This document shows positions 36,398 to 47,269 of a DNA stretch of 64,000 bases, piece after piece (the first letter of the stretch is position 1; each line of letters starts with the position of its first letter). The DNA is from Mesorhizobium sp. (GTDB lineage: Bacteria > Pseudomonadota > Alphaproteobacteria > Rhizobiales > Rhizobiaceae). The notes beneath the pieces were generated by a model. It saw nothing but the letters and a program-made list of their open reading frames with translations. It searched no databases and was not told where the DNA came from. The stretch spans positions 285,158-349,157 of the forward strand of contig NZ_JAEULZ010000038.1 of NCBI RefSeq assembly GCF_016793485.1, given 5' to 3'. Position numbers and translations under genes: made by a program.

Positions 36398-36949
36398 ATG
36401 CAAACCGTTATCGTCGTCGTTCATCTGATGATCGTGCTCGCGCTTGTAGGCGTTGTGCTGCTTCAGCGTTCCGAGGGCGGTGGTCTCGGCATCGGGGGCG
36501 GATCCGGCTTCATGACGGCGCGCGGCGCTGCCAACACATTGACCCGGGCAACGGCCATTCTCGCCGCCGCCTTCTTCGTCACCTCGCTCGGTCTTTCGCT
36601 GTTGGCCCGCTACGGAGCCCAGCCGCTGGACATACTGAACCAGCAACCGCCCGCGGAGCAGGGCCAAGGGCAGGGCGTTCTCGATCAGCTAGGCGGCGGG
36701 TCGGACATTCCTGAGCCTGCCATGCCTCCCGCGACCGATGGCGCGGCGACCGCACCGTCCACGGAAGGCACAGCTACGCCGCCGTCCGACGCTGCAACCC
36801 CGCCCGCCGCGGAGACGGCTCCCACGACGCCCGCCGCGGAGACGGCTCCTGCGCCGCCGCCTGCGGCTTCGGCTCCTCAGCCGACCGATGTTCCCGTCGC
36901 GCCGACGACCCCGACTCAGCCGGCGCAGCCTCAGGTTCCAAACCAGTAA
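36398..36949 (+). CDS. secG: Preprotein translocase subunit SecG
   Basis: A 183-residue SecG. Two transmembrane helices (about residues 3-21 and 45-69) flank the conserved cytoplasmic loop LLQRSEGGGLGIGGGSGFMTARGAANTLTRAT. It enhances SecYEA-driven protein export. After residue 85 comes a tail of about 100 residues rich in A, P, T and E, with near-duplicate AAETAPTTP/AAETAPAPP units; E. coli SecG lacks it, but such tails are common in this group. The ribosome binding site is weak. Confidence 0.95.
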   Translation: MQTVIVVVHLMIVLALVGVVLLQRSEGGGLGIGGGSGFMTARGAANTLTRATAILAAAFFVTSLGLSLLARYGAQPLDILNQQPPAEQGQGQGVLDQLGGGSDIPEPAMPPATDGAATAPSTEGTATPPSDAATPPAAETAPTTPAAETAPAPPPAASAPQPTDVPVAPTTPTQPAQPQVPNQ

Positions 36950-36959
36950 GCCGGCTTGG

Positions 36960-36977
36960 CTGCGGCGCAAGCCGCAG
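36960..36977 (+). other. GNRA-type hairpin after secG
   Basis: CTGCGGC and GCCGCAG form a perfect stem closed by the tetraloop GCAA, 11 bases after the secG stop. No T-run follows, so it is more likely a 3' stabilising element than a terminator. Confidence 0.45.
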
Positions 36978-37190
36978 TCGATCAGGCGCCTGTACGGTGA
37001 TCTGTGTTCGTTTGAACACAGTCGCGGCAAATGCTGCCAGATCACGAAGATTCGACCGAAAGCCCGACGCCGCGTGGCTTGAGGGCTTCCTTGTTAATGC
37101 CGTATAAAGTCGCCAACTGTACGCCTTGCTCTGTCGCTGGCGGCAGTCCTAGCCCGCCTCGGGCCGGTTTGGGCAAATCATATCGGGATC

Positions 37191-38588
37191 GTGATGATGC
37201 AGTTTCGCAGCCTTTTGCTTCTGGGCTTTGGCGCAAGCCTTGCCATGAATGTTTCAGCTTTCGCCGCGCCGCCCGTGCCGGCTTCACCCGTGTCTGAGGT
37301 GGCAGCGGTTGTGCAGGTCGCCACCAAGGCCGAGGAAGAGGCCAAGAAGAAAAAGAAGACGGCGACAAACACCAAGAACAAAAAGAACACCAAGACGGCT
37401 GCCAAGCCGTTGACCGAGGCCGAAAAGAAGGCTGCGGCCAAGGAGAAGGCCCAACAGGAGAAACTCGCGAAGGCCAAGGCGGAGAAAGAGAAGCTCGCAA
37501 AGGCAAAGGCCGAGCGCGAGAAGAAACTTGCAGCCGATAAGGCCGAACGGGACAAAAAGACCGCTGCGGCAAAGGTTGAGCGCGAGAAGAAGCTCGCTGC
37601 TCAGAAGGTCGAGCGGGAAAAGAAGGCCGCCGCCGCCAAGGTCGAGCGCGAGAAAATGGTTGCCGAGCGCGCCAAGGCTGCCGAGGAACGCAAGATCAGG
37701 CTGGCTAAGGAAGCCGATGAGCGCAAGATCGCGCGTGAAAAAGCTGCCGAGGAGCGCAAGGTCGCCCGCGAAAAGGCTGCCGAGGAGCGCCGCCAGGTTG
37801 CCGAGGCAAAGGCCAAGGCAGCCGAAGACAGGCGTCTGGCGCAAATCCGCGCGGAGGAGGAGCGGCAGGCCCAGATAGCCGCCGCCGCCGAGGTTGCCCG
37901 CCAGGCCGAAATTTCTCGGCTTGTCGCGATGGACGTCGTCCAGACCGGAAACAACAGTGAACTCCGTAGCGAGGCAGCGGTTCAGGCCGCGCCGAAGCAG
38001 ACCGGTTTGTTCGCAGGCCTCTTTGGCGGCAAGCAGGTGGCGCCCAAGGCGGCCATGCTTCCCGAAACTCGCGCGCTCGACGCAGCGCTGGAGCAGCGTG
38101 AAGCGAAAAAGAAGTTCACGCCGAAGCCGCAGTTCATGCCGCAGGTAGTGGAATTCTCTGGCTATCCAACCGGTACGATCGTGGTCGATACCGCCAACTA
38201 TTATCTTTATCTGGTTGAGTCTCCCATGCGGGCGCGCCGCTACGGTATCGCGGTCGGCAAGGAGGGCCTGCAATACAAAGGCTCGGTTAAAGTCGGCGAC
38301 AAGCAGGAATGGCCGCGCTGGATTCCGACCAAGGAGATGATCGCGCGCGAGCCTGCCAAATACAGCCAGTACGCCGAGGGTATGCCTGGTGGCGGACAGA
38401 ACCCGCTCGGCGCCCGCGCCATTTACCTCTACAACAATGGCAAAGATACCTATCTACGCATCCACGGCACCATTGCGCCTGAGTCAATTGGAACCAGCGC
38501 CTCCAACGGCTGCTTCCGGATGATCAACGACGACGTCATGGACCTCTATCGTCGCGTGCCGATCGGTACGAACGTCGTGGTGCTCTGA
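37191..38588 (+). CDS. L,D-transpeptidase (YkuD) with a long charged helical repeat
   Basis: A 465-residue exported protein. Residues 1-26 are a signal peptide (LLLLGFGASLAMNVSAFAA). Residues about 46-245 are almost entirely K, E, A, R and Q; within them residues 106-204 form nine units of 11 residues (for example KVEREKKLAAQ, KVEREKKAAAA, EKAAEERKVAR). The C-terminal YkuD domain (about 320-465) has the catalytic HG(x)nSNGCxR motif with H425, S438 and C441. Such enzymes make 3-3 cross-links or attach outer-membrane proteins to peptidoglycan. GTG at 37191 and ATGs at 37194 and 37197 are all possible starts. A strong terminator follows. Confidence 0.9.
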   Translation: MMMQFRSLLLLGFGASLAMNVSAFAAPPVPASPVSEVAAVVQVATKAEEEAKKKKKTATNTKNKKNTKTAAKPLTEAEKKAAAKEKAQQEKLAKAKAEKEKLAKAKAEREKKLAADKAERDKKTAAAKVEREKKLAAQKVEREKKAAAAKVEREKMVAERAKAAEERKIRLAKEADERKIAREKAAEERKVAREKAAEERRQVAEAKAKAAEDRRLAQIRAEEERQAQIAAAAEVARQAEISRLVAMDVVQTGNNSELRSEAAVQAAPKQTGLFAGLFGGKQVAPKAAMLPETRALDAALEQREAKKKFTPKPQFMPQVVEFSGYPTGTIVVDTANYYLYLVESPMRARRYGIAVGKEGLQYKGSVKVGDKQEWPRWIPTKEMIAREPAKYSQYAEGMPGGGQNPLGARAIYLYNNGKDTYLRIHGTIAPESIGTSASNGCFRMINDDVMDLYRRVPIGTNVVVL

Positions 38589-38606
38589 AGCGCCCCGAAG
38601 AATGAT

Positions 38607-38643
38607 GAAAGAAAGGCCGGCCCTGCGCCGGCCTTTCTTTTTT
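38607..38643 (+). terminator. Intrinsic terminator after the L,D-transpeptidase gene
   Basis: AAAGGCCGG and CCGGCCTTT pair around a short CCCTGCG loop, followed by CTTTTTT. It separates the gene from pyrG. Confidence 0.9.
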
Positions 38644-38715
38644 GCCCGTCAGCCATGTGAAAATGATGGGGCATGCGCCGAGATTCCTCTGGCGGAATCA
38701 AAAGCCGCGCGTTAA

Positions 38716-40356
<1,641 letters not shown>

Positions 40357-40359
40357 CGC

Positions 40360-41502
40360 TTAGGCGGCGTGAAAGAACGCCGGGACCTTTTCATTCGCTT
40401 TGCGCCGGTCGAGGAATATCCGGCTGGCCTTGAGCGCCTCGCCAATGGCGACATCCATGTCGAGATAACGGAACGTCGCGAGCCGTCCGACAAAACTCAC
40501 GCCTTCGAGTGTCTCGGCAGCCTCGCGATACCTGTCCAGAAGGGGCAATCCGCCGGCGAGATTCACCGGATAGTAGGGCGTGTCCTCGGGTCCGCACTCG
40601 AAACTGTATTCGCGCGAACAGATGCTGCGCTCGAACTGCTCCCATGGCGCGAACTTCTTGTGTTCGGTGATGCGGGTATAGGGAACGTCCAGGCCGGGAT
40701 AGTTTACCGCCGCGGTTTGCTGGAAGTCGCCATCGACGCGGAAATCCTCGAAACGTAGCGAACGGTAGGGCAGGCGGCCGAACTCGTAGTCGAAATAGCC
40801 GTCCAGAGGACCCGTGAAGAAAACGTGCTCGAAACCGTTCTGCTGCCGATCGCGACGATATGGGGTGTCGAGTTCTACCCTGATCTGCGGGTGGTCGAGC
40901 ATGCGCTCGACCATGGTGGTGTATCCCTCGCGGGGCATTCCGACCCGAGAGTGATGGAAATAGCTTCTGTCATCGTTGAAACGCAGCGGAAGGCGCCTGA
41001 AGACGGCGGCCGGGATGTCGGCCGGAGCCCGTCCCCATTGCTTCTGCGTATAACCCTTGAAGAATGCTTCGTAGAGCTCCGGGCCGATCGAGGACAACGC
41101 CTGTTCCTCGAAATTACGGGGAGCGTGTTCAAATTTTACCGCACAATCCCTGACATGCGCTTCAGCTTGCGCGGATGTGAAATCTTTCCCAAAAAAGGCT
41201 CGCAACGTGTCGAGATTGACCGGCAGGTGAAAGAGCCGTCCACCTACGTTCGAATCGACCTCCAAAGTAAAAGGTTCGAAACGGGCGAAACGGGAAACGA
41301 AATGCCAGACGTCATCTTCGTCCGAATGGAAGATGTGTGGCCCATGCACATGCTTCATGATACCCGTTTCAGGGTCGCGTTCGGTATGGCAATGGCCGCC
41401 GACATGCGTCGCGCCATCCACGACCAGGACCGAATGCCCTGCCTCGGCCAGAATGCGCGCAATGGTAGCCCCTGATATGCCCGCGCCCACGACTAATTTC
41501 AT
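40360..41502 (-). CDS. glf: UDP-galactopyranose mutase
   Basis: A 380-residue flavoenzyme that isomerises UDP-galactopyranose to UDP-galactofuranose for surface polysaccharides. The N-terminal FAD motif VVGAGISGATIARILAEAGHSVLVVD, the GPHIFHSD block, the YTQKQWG motif and the C-terminal FVGRLATFRYLDMDVAIGEAL are diagnostic. The ATG at 41502 (MKLVVGAG) gives the normal N-terminus. It is divergent from a GT90-like gene with only 25 bases between starts, so its promoter must overlap that gene's coding sequence. Confidence 0.95.
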   Translation of the reverse strand: MKLVVGAGISGATIARILAEAGHSVLVVDGATHVGGHCHTERDPETGIMKHVHGPHIFHSDEDDVWHFVSRFARFEPFTLEVDSNVGGRLFHLPVNLDTLRAFFGKDFTSAQAEAHVRDCAVKFEHAPRNFEEQALSSIGPELYEAFFKGYTQKQWGRAPADIPAAVFRRLPLRFNDDRSYFHHSRVGMPREGYTTMVERMLDHPQIRVELDTPYRRDRQQNGFEHVFFTGPLDGYFDYEFGRLPYRSLRFEDFRVDGDFQQTAAVNYPGLDVPYTRITEHKKFAPWEQFERSICSREYSFECGPEDTPYYPVNLAGGLPLLDRYREAAETLEGVSFVGRLATFRYLDMDVAIGEALKASRIFLDRRKANEKVPAFFHAA

Positions 41503-41527
41503 ACCAGTTCCGCCATCCGATGATTCT

Positions 41528-42538
41528 ATGCCCGATGGGGCCGCTTTACTTGCATCTGCGCCCGTTCCCGTCTCTTTACAAAAAATAGGATCTCTTTCCA
41601 TCAATAGGTTGTTGTTCCGCCAGCGCCGAGCGGAACTGCTCTGCTCTCTCCAAGATGGTAAGTTGAAAATTGTTATTCGCGAACCTTGGAAAATCCGCCA
41701 CATACAGACGGCCAATCTGGTTTCGGAGGCAATTGCCGTTCTTGGCGTAACGGCATTACCTCGGTTCTACATAAATACGGATGACAGTCCTTATGGGCAG
41801 TCGCATCCGATTACGGTTTTTGGAAATTGTTCAGTGAACGGCCACGCGGACTGTGCGGCGCCTGATTTTTCGTTCAACGGGTGGCCCGAGGCGAGGTTCG
41901 CTGACTTCGACGCCAAGGTCCGGCAAATCGCTGCCGCATCTGAAGTTGCCGCCCGCGATAATCGGGCGTTCTGGGCGGGAGTTTGCAACAACTCCGCGAG
42001 GTCCACCCTCGTCAGGATATCACAGCGGAACCTGCATGCCATTGAGGCGGTGGAGGTCGTTCCAAACCATGACCTACCCGAAAACCGCTGCAATTTGCGT
42101 TTCAAGCCCATGGAAGAGCAGGCAGCCGAGTATCGCTACATGGTCGATGTCGAAGGAGTTGGGTTTAGCGGCAGGTTGAAATTGCTCCTGCATGCCGCCC
42201 GTGTCGTGCTCGTCGTGGACAGGCCTTACCGCGAATTTTTCTTCAACGATATGGAGCCGTTCAGGCACTATGTGCCGGTTGCGCGCGATTCGTCTGACCT
42301 TGTTGAGCGGATCGACTGGTTGCGCTCGAATCCGCTACGCGAGGCAGAGATTGTTCGCGAAGCGCAACATTTCGCCCGCACGCGGTTGACGCGCAAGGCA
42401 GCGATCGAAAAGTGGGCCGAGTTGCTTGAGGAGCATCGGAAGGCTGGAGGGAAGCTCAAGTCAGGCGTAGAGCATCTGCCACGCGCAGATAGGAACTTTG
42501 CCGCTGCGCCGAGGGAGAAAGAGCGCGTTGGAGGGTAA
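41528..42538 (+). CDS. GT90-like (CAP10/LpsA-type) glycosyltransferase
   Basis: A 336-residue protein similar to glycosyl transferase family 90. The recognisable part is YMVDVEGVGFSGRLKLLLHAARVVLVVDRPYREFFFNDMEPFRHYVPV, the donor-binding and acceptor region of that family, followed by DLVERIDWLRSNP. Such enzymes add xylose, glucose or galacturonic acid to capsules or LPS cores. The N-terminal 30 residues are uncertain: ATG at 41528 has no clear ribosome binding site. Its beginning is visibly richer in A+T than the neighbours. Its stop lies inside the next gene. Confidence 0.75.
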   Translation: MPDGAALLASAPVPVSLQKIGSLSINRLLFRQRRAELLCSLQDGKLKIVIREPWKIRHIQTANLVSEAIAVLGVTALPRFYINTDDSPYGQSHPITVFGNCSVNGHADCAAPDFSFNGWPEARFADFDAKVRQIAAASEVAARDNRAFWAGVCNNSARSTLVRISQRNLHAIEAVEVVPNHDLPENRCNLRFKPMEEQAAEYRYMVDVEGVGFSGRLKLLLHAARVVLVVDRPYREFFFNDMEPFRHYVPVARDSSDLVERIDWLRSNPLREAEIVREAQHFARTRLTRKAAIEKWAELLEEHRKAGGKLKSGVEHLPRADRNFAAAPREKERVGG

Positions 42539-44588
42539 GGCCGAAGAGCCAGAAACGGCAGATGCGCAGCCGGTCATGGAACCGGAATCGCGTTGGGCGC
42601 GTCCGCTTCGCGTTCACCTGAGCGTCGTCATCGTGCTGTTGCTGGTGGCGCTTTCCGTTCCGCTGATGTGGATCACGTTCCAGGAGGGACGCCAGGCGGC
42701 CCTGTCATCCGCCGAACAGCAGATGCGGCTGTTGTCGCGTGGAACCGTCGATCTCTTCGGCGGAACGTTCCGCGACGGTTATTCGACCATCACTGTCGGC
42801 GCGGTGCTGCCGTCGCTTGCGGCCGAACCGCCTCTCTACATGGATGCCAAGCGCGAGTTTTTCGTGCGGACTCTGAAGGCTTCGCCGAACCTGGATGCCG
42901 TCTATGCGGGATACCCAAGTGGCGCATTCGTCCATGCCATGCGTGTGTCGCGCAGTGACCGTTGGCGCGAGGCGGTCGGCGCCCCTCCGGAGGCGGTATT
43001 TGGCATGCGGGTCGTGATGCGCCCGCCGGCAGGTAAGCCGCTCTCGACCTGGTATTTTCTCGACGGAGATGGCCAGCAGATTGGTGCGGGGCCACAGCGC
43101 GAAGTGGATTTCGATCCGCGCCGCCGTCCCTGGTACAAGGCAGCCGTGGGCAAGGACGAACCCGTTTCAACAGGGCCTTACGTATCCGCCAGCACTCAAT
43201 CGCTGACGCTCACACTGGCCGGTACGATGATGACCGATGACAGCATCGTCATCGGCGCCGACGTTATGCTCGAAACGATCGGTGACATGCTCAGGGAAAA
43301 TGCCGTTTCCGAGCATTCCGTTGGCTACGTCTTCGACGAGAACGGCAAGCTCATCGTCCATTCTGACCCGGTTGTCATGGCCGAGCTTGTCGACCAGCTA
43401 TCGACCCGCTCTACGGGGAATCGCGCATTTGCCGCGAACGACCCGGAACTGGTGGCCCAGATTGCGGCGCGTGGCGAGCAAGCGGGACCTGCCGTGGCCA
43501 ACGATCGTGTTCTGAGAGCCGTCGAGAGCCTGCTCGCCAGCACACCTGATTCATCTGAGGACGGACTGTTGCGTTTCAATGTGGGGGAAGCGCCATGGCT
43601 CATTCGGGTCGCATCCGGTGAGGTCGGAAACGCACATTTGCTGAAGGGCTATAAGGTCGTCATCGCTGCTCCGGTGGAGGATTTCACGGCAGCCAGCATC
43701 GAACTCCTGAAAAAGAAGCTGATGCTGGCGGCGGCTTTCGTGGCCATGGGCATCCTGCTGGCGCTGTTGATCTCGCGCCGTATCAGCCGTGCGCTGGTGG
43801 CCCTTGCCGACGACGCCAAGCAGATCGGCAATCTTGATTTCCAGAACTGGAAGGTCACGCATTCCCTGATTTCGGAGATCAACATGCTGGGCGGAGCGCT
43901 GTCTTCGGCGCGAGACGCGATACGCTCCTTCGCGGTCTATGTCCCTCGCGAACTGGTTCGCCGCATCGTTGCTTCCGGTCAGGCCACCGCTGGCGCTGCG
44001 GCCAGGCGCGAGGTGACCGTTCTCTTCACCGATATCCAGGACTTCACCACGATCTCGGAGCAGCATACGCCTGAGGAAGTGGTCGACATGCTGACGGGCT
44101 ATTTCCAGACCATGAATGTCATCGTCCAGCGTCACGGCGGGGTCATCGTGCAGTATCTCGGTGATTCCATTTATGCGATGTGGAACGCACCGCACGAGGA
44201 TGCGGACCATGTCGTCAATGGCTGCCTGTGTGCGCTCGAACTCAAAGCCGCTATCGACAGGCTGAACCACGACAATGCCGCAGCCGGTCGTCCCAGCCTT
44301 GTGACGCGATACGGGCTGCATACCGGCGTAGCGGTCGTCGGCAGCGTCGGCGCAGAGGACCGCAAGCAGTATACCGCCATGGGCGATACGGTGAATGTTG
44401 CGTCGCGCCTGGAAGGCATGAACAAGCAGTTCGGCACGTCGATCCTCGCCACTCAGGCAGTCAGGGATCGCGCGGTACCACATGTCGGTTTCCGGCCGCT
44501 GGGCACTGCAAGCGCCAAGGGGCGTCATGAGCAGATCGAGATTTTCGAAGTCGTGCCGCCCGGCCTGACAGGGGGCATGCTTCCTTGA
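42528..44588 (+). CDS. Membrane-bound class III adenylate/guanylate cyclase with Cache sensor
   Basis: A 686-residue signalling protein. TM1 is at about residues 31-50, a periplasmic Cache-like sensor follows (about 60-390, with DFDPRRRPWYKAAV), then TM2 at about 399-416, a short HAMP-like linker and a class III cyclase domain (about 495-650). Metal-binding aspartates D502 (LFTDIQDFT) and D546 (YLGDS) and the transition-state N and R in GDTVNVASRLE are present. The lysine that usually selects adenine is Gln542 here. TTG at 42528 was chosen for its GAGGGAGAAA site; TTG at 42498 and ATG at 42576 are alternatives. It overlaps the glycosyltransferase gene by 11 bases. Confidence 0.88.
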   Translation: MEGKAEEPETADAQPVMEPESRWARPLRVHLSVVIVLLLVALSVPLMWITFQEGRQAALSSAEQQMRLLSRGTVDLFGGTFRDGYSTITVGAVLPSLAAEPPLYMDAKREFFVRTLKASPNLDAVYAGYPSGAFVHAMRVSRSDRWREAVGAPPEAVFGMRVVMRPPAGKPLSTWYFLDGDGQQIGAGPQREVDFDPRRRPWYKAAVGKDEPVSTGPYVSASTQSLTLTLAGTMMTDDSIVIGADVMLETIGDMLRENAVSEHSVGYVFDENGKLIVHSDPVVMAELVDQLSTRSTGNRAFAANDPELVAQIAARGEQAGPAVANDRVLRAVESLLASTPDSSEDGLLRFNVGEAPWLIRVASGEVGNAHLLKGYKVVIAAPVEDFTAASIELLKKKLMLAAAFVAMGILLALLISRRISRALVALADDAKQIGNLDFQNWKVTHSLISEINMLGGALSSARDAIRSFAVYVPRELVRRIVASGQATAGAAARREVTVLFTDIQDFTTISEQHTPEEVVDMLTGYFQTMNVIVQRHGGVIVQYLGDSIYAMWNAPHEDADHVVNGCLCALELKAAIDRLNHDNAAAGRPSLVTRYGLHTGVAVVGSVGAEDRKQYTAMGDTVNVASRLEGMNKQFGTSILATQAVRDRAVPHVGFRPLGTASAKGRHEQIEIFEVVPPGLTGGMLP

Positions 44589-44809
44589 AGCGTGAACTGC
44601 AGGGCCGTAAGGGCTTGTGGAATCGTTCGATGGGCTATATATGCCTTTCCAGATACCACGGCGCGCCAAGGGGGAAACCTTCTTTGCGTGCCCTTATTGC
44701 TTGCATGAAACCCCTCTGATTCGCTGATAAAGTTTTGCGCGTCGGGACGGTTGCAGGTGATCGAAATAGAAAATTCTTCGGGTAAACCGAAGGCGGCAGG
44801 ATAAGCGGC

Positions 44810-45013
44810 ATGGCTTCAAAGACCACTAACCCCTTTACCTTTTTGCAGCAGGTAAGGGCGGAAACCGCAAAGGTTACGTGGCCGTCGCGTCGCGAAACCC
44901 TTATTTCTTCGGCAATGGTCCTGGCCTTTGCCGCGCTTGCGATGATCTTCTTCTTCGTCGCTGACCAGGTCATGGCTTACGCCATCGAGCTGATCCTGGG
45001 CATTGGACGCTGA
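44810..45013 (+). CDS. secE: Preprotein translocase subunit SecE
   Basis: A 67-residue protein of the short, single-helix SecE form. The amphipathic FLQQVRAETAKVTWPSRRETL segment and the transmembrane helix SAMVLAFAALAMIFFFVADQVM are typical. It clamps the two halves of SecY. It starts the secE-nusG-rplKAJL-rpoBC block. The 221 bases before it hold no recognisable tRNA. Confidence 0.96.
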   Translation: MASKTTNPFTFLQQVRAETAKVTWPSRRETLISSAMVLAFAALAMIFFFVADQVMAYAIELILGIGR

Positions 45014-45057
45014 CCACAGAACGATTGGCACCGGACGTTTTTGGAGATTCTATCGGG

Positions 45058-45597
45058 ATGACTGCGCGGTGGTACATCGTCCACGCCTATTCGAACTTTG
45101 AGAAGAAGGTCGCGGACGACATTGAGAAAAAGGCGAAGCAGAAGGGCCTTTCCGAGCGCATCGAGCAGATCGTCGTGCCGACCGAGAAGGTCGTAGAGGT
45201 CCGTCGCGGCAAGAAGGTGGATGCTGAGCGGAAGTTCTTCCCTGGCTATGTGCTGCTGAAGGCCGACCTCAACGATGCCGTAATCAGCCTGGTGAAGAAC
45301 ACCCAGCGCGTCACCGGCTTCCTCGGCGAGGACAAGGCCACGGCCAAGCCGGTGCCGATCACCGAGAAGGAAGCGCAGCAGATCCTGCACCAGGTGCAGG
45401 AGGGCGTGGAGCGGCCGAAGCCGTCGGTCACGTTCGAGATCGGCGAGCAGGTGCGTGTTTCGGACGGTCCGTTCGCGTCGTTCAACGGCACGGTTCAGGA
45501 TGTTGACGAGGAGCGCGCGCGCCTAAAGGTGGAAGTTTCGATCTTCGGGCGCGCTGTGCCTGTAGATCTGGAGTTCGGTCAGGTCGAAAAGGGCTGA
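45058..45597 (+). CDS. nusG: Transcription termination/antitermination protein NusG
   Basis: A 179-residue elongation factor that links RNA polymerase to Rho or the ribosome. The NGN domain (ARWYIVHAYSNFEKKVADDI ... FFPGYVLLKADL) and C-terminal KOW domain (IGEQVRVSDGPFASFNGTVQDVDEERARLKVEVSIFGR) are complete. The ATG at 45058 gives the standard N-terminus; TTG at 45025 upstream is not needed. It follows secE by 44 bases. Confidence 0.98.
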   Translation: MTARWYIVHAYSNFEKKVADDIEKKAKQKGLSERIEQIVVPTEKVVEVRRGKKVDAERKFFPGYVLLKADLNDAVISLVKNTQRVTGFLGEDKATAKPVPITEKEAQQILHQVQEGVERPKPSVTFEIGEQVRVSDGPFASFNGTVQDVDEERARLKVEVSIFGRAVPVDLEFGQVEKG

Positions 45598-45632
45598 TCG
45601 ATACCCGTTGCCGGGATGCCGGCAGGGGTGGG

Positions 45633-45647
45633 CCGTGAGTGTCACGG
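45633..45647 (+). promoter_or_regulatory. Hairpin in the rplK leader
   Basis: CCGTGA and TCACGG form a perfect 6-bp stem around GTG within the 157-base nusG-rplK gap. L1 is known to bind the L11-operon leader in other bacteria; whether this hairpin is part of such a site is inference. Confidence 0.35.
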
Positions 45648-45754
45648 TCTGAACAGGTGGAAGGCGAGGGCGGCTTCTATAGCCAGCCATCCGAACCGGA
45701 CCACCACACTGCAACCGTCGGGCGAAAGTCCGGCAAGAAACAGAGGCAGAGAGA

Positions 45755-46183
45755 ATGGCTAAGAAAATTGCAGGCCAGCTCAAGCTCCAGGTTCCGGCAG
45801 GCTCGGCGACGCCGTCGCCCCCGATCGGCCCGGCGCTTGGTCAGCGCGGCATCAACATCATGGAATTCTGCAAGGCGTTCAACGCCCAGTCGCAGGAAAT
45901 GGAGAAGGGCTCGCCCATCCCCGTCGTCATCACCTACTATCAGGACAAGTCGTTCACCTTCGTCATGAAGACGCCCCCGGTGAGCTACTTCCTCAAGAAG
46001 GCCGCCAACCTGAAGTCGGGTTCCAAGGAGCCGGGCAAGGTCAAGGCCGGTCAGATCAGTGCCGCCAAGGTGCGCGAGATCGCCCAGGCGAAGATGAAGG
46101 ACCTGAACGCAAACGACGTCGACGCGGCCGTCAAGATGGTCGAGGGCTCCGCCCGTTCGATGGGTCTGGAAGTGGTGGGCTGA
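45755..46183 (+). CDS. rplK: 50S ribosomal protein L11
   Basis: A 142-residue protein of the GTPase-associated centre. The N-terminal [41 protein letters not shown] carries the proline-rich thiostrepton-contact helix. The rRNA-binding C-terminal domain ends in [12 protein letters not shown]. rplA follows after four bases. Confidence 0.98.
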   Translation: MAKKIAGQLKLQVPAGSATPSPPIGPALGQRGINIMEFCKAFNAQSQEMEKGSPIPVVITYYQDKSFTFVMKTPPVSYFLKKAANLKSGSKEPGKVKAGQISAAKVREIAQAKMKDLNANDVDAAVKMVEGSARSMGLEVVG

Positions 46184-46187
46184 GACG

Positions 46188-46883
<696 letters not shown>

Positions 46884-47269
46884 TTCAAGATTTGCGGATC
46901 GGCCTGTAAGGCATTGATCCGCCGAAAGAATTCCGGACCTCGAAAGAGGCCCGGATACCGGAAGCGGAAGTTTCCGGTCATCCTGTCCGAGATTGTGGGC
47001 GGCCTGAAGCGCTTCTGCGTGATGGCCTTAATCGAATGGCCTGCATGAGACGGGTACGGACCCGACAACGGAGCGAACGCTCCAATGAAAGGTTTGAACC
47101 GTGTTTGCCTTTTGTCTGCGCATCGGTGGGCTGGTCCCGGCGGTGTGGCGAAAGGGGGCAGGATCCTCTGAACCGTCGTTCGGGTGATCCAGTTTTGGAA
47201 AGCCCGGCCGGCAAAAGGCAATCGACCGCGAAGCCCGCAAATGGGGTAGCGGTCAACTGGAGATAGGCA
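46884..47269 (+). promoter_or_regulatory. rplJL leader region (L10-leader type)
   Basis: A 386-base gap without a convincing gene. Its length and place match the L10(L8)-L12 autoregulated leaders of many bacteria. Several hairpins can be drawn; the last, GACCGC (47224-47229) with GCGGTC (47249-47254), sits just before the GGAGATA ribosome binding site of rplJ, where it could control access. Short frames inside it lack ribosome binding sites. Confidence 0.55.

Noticed and set aside
36192-36428. A 78-codon frame overlapping the secG start
   Set aside because: No ribosome binding site or coding character; it runs across the secG start and the EamA leader.
44630-44719. Short frames on both strands before secE (29 codons on plus; 23 codons on minus at 44635-44706 with an AGAGGGG site)
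   Set aside because: They overlap each other, have no recognisable content and no neighbours to support them; kept only as a note.
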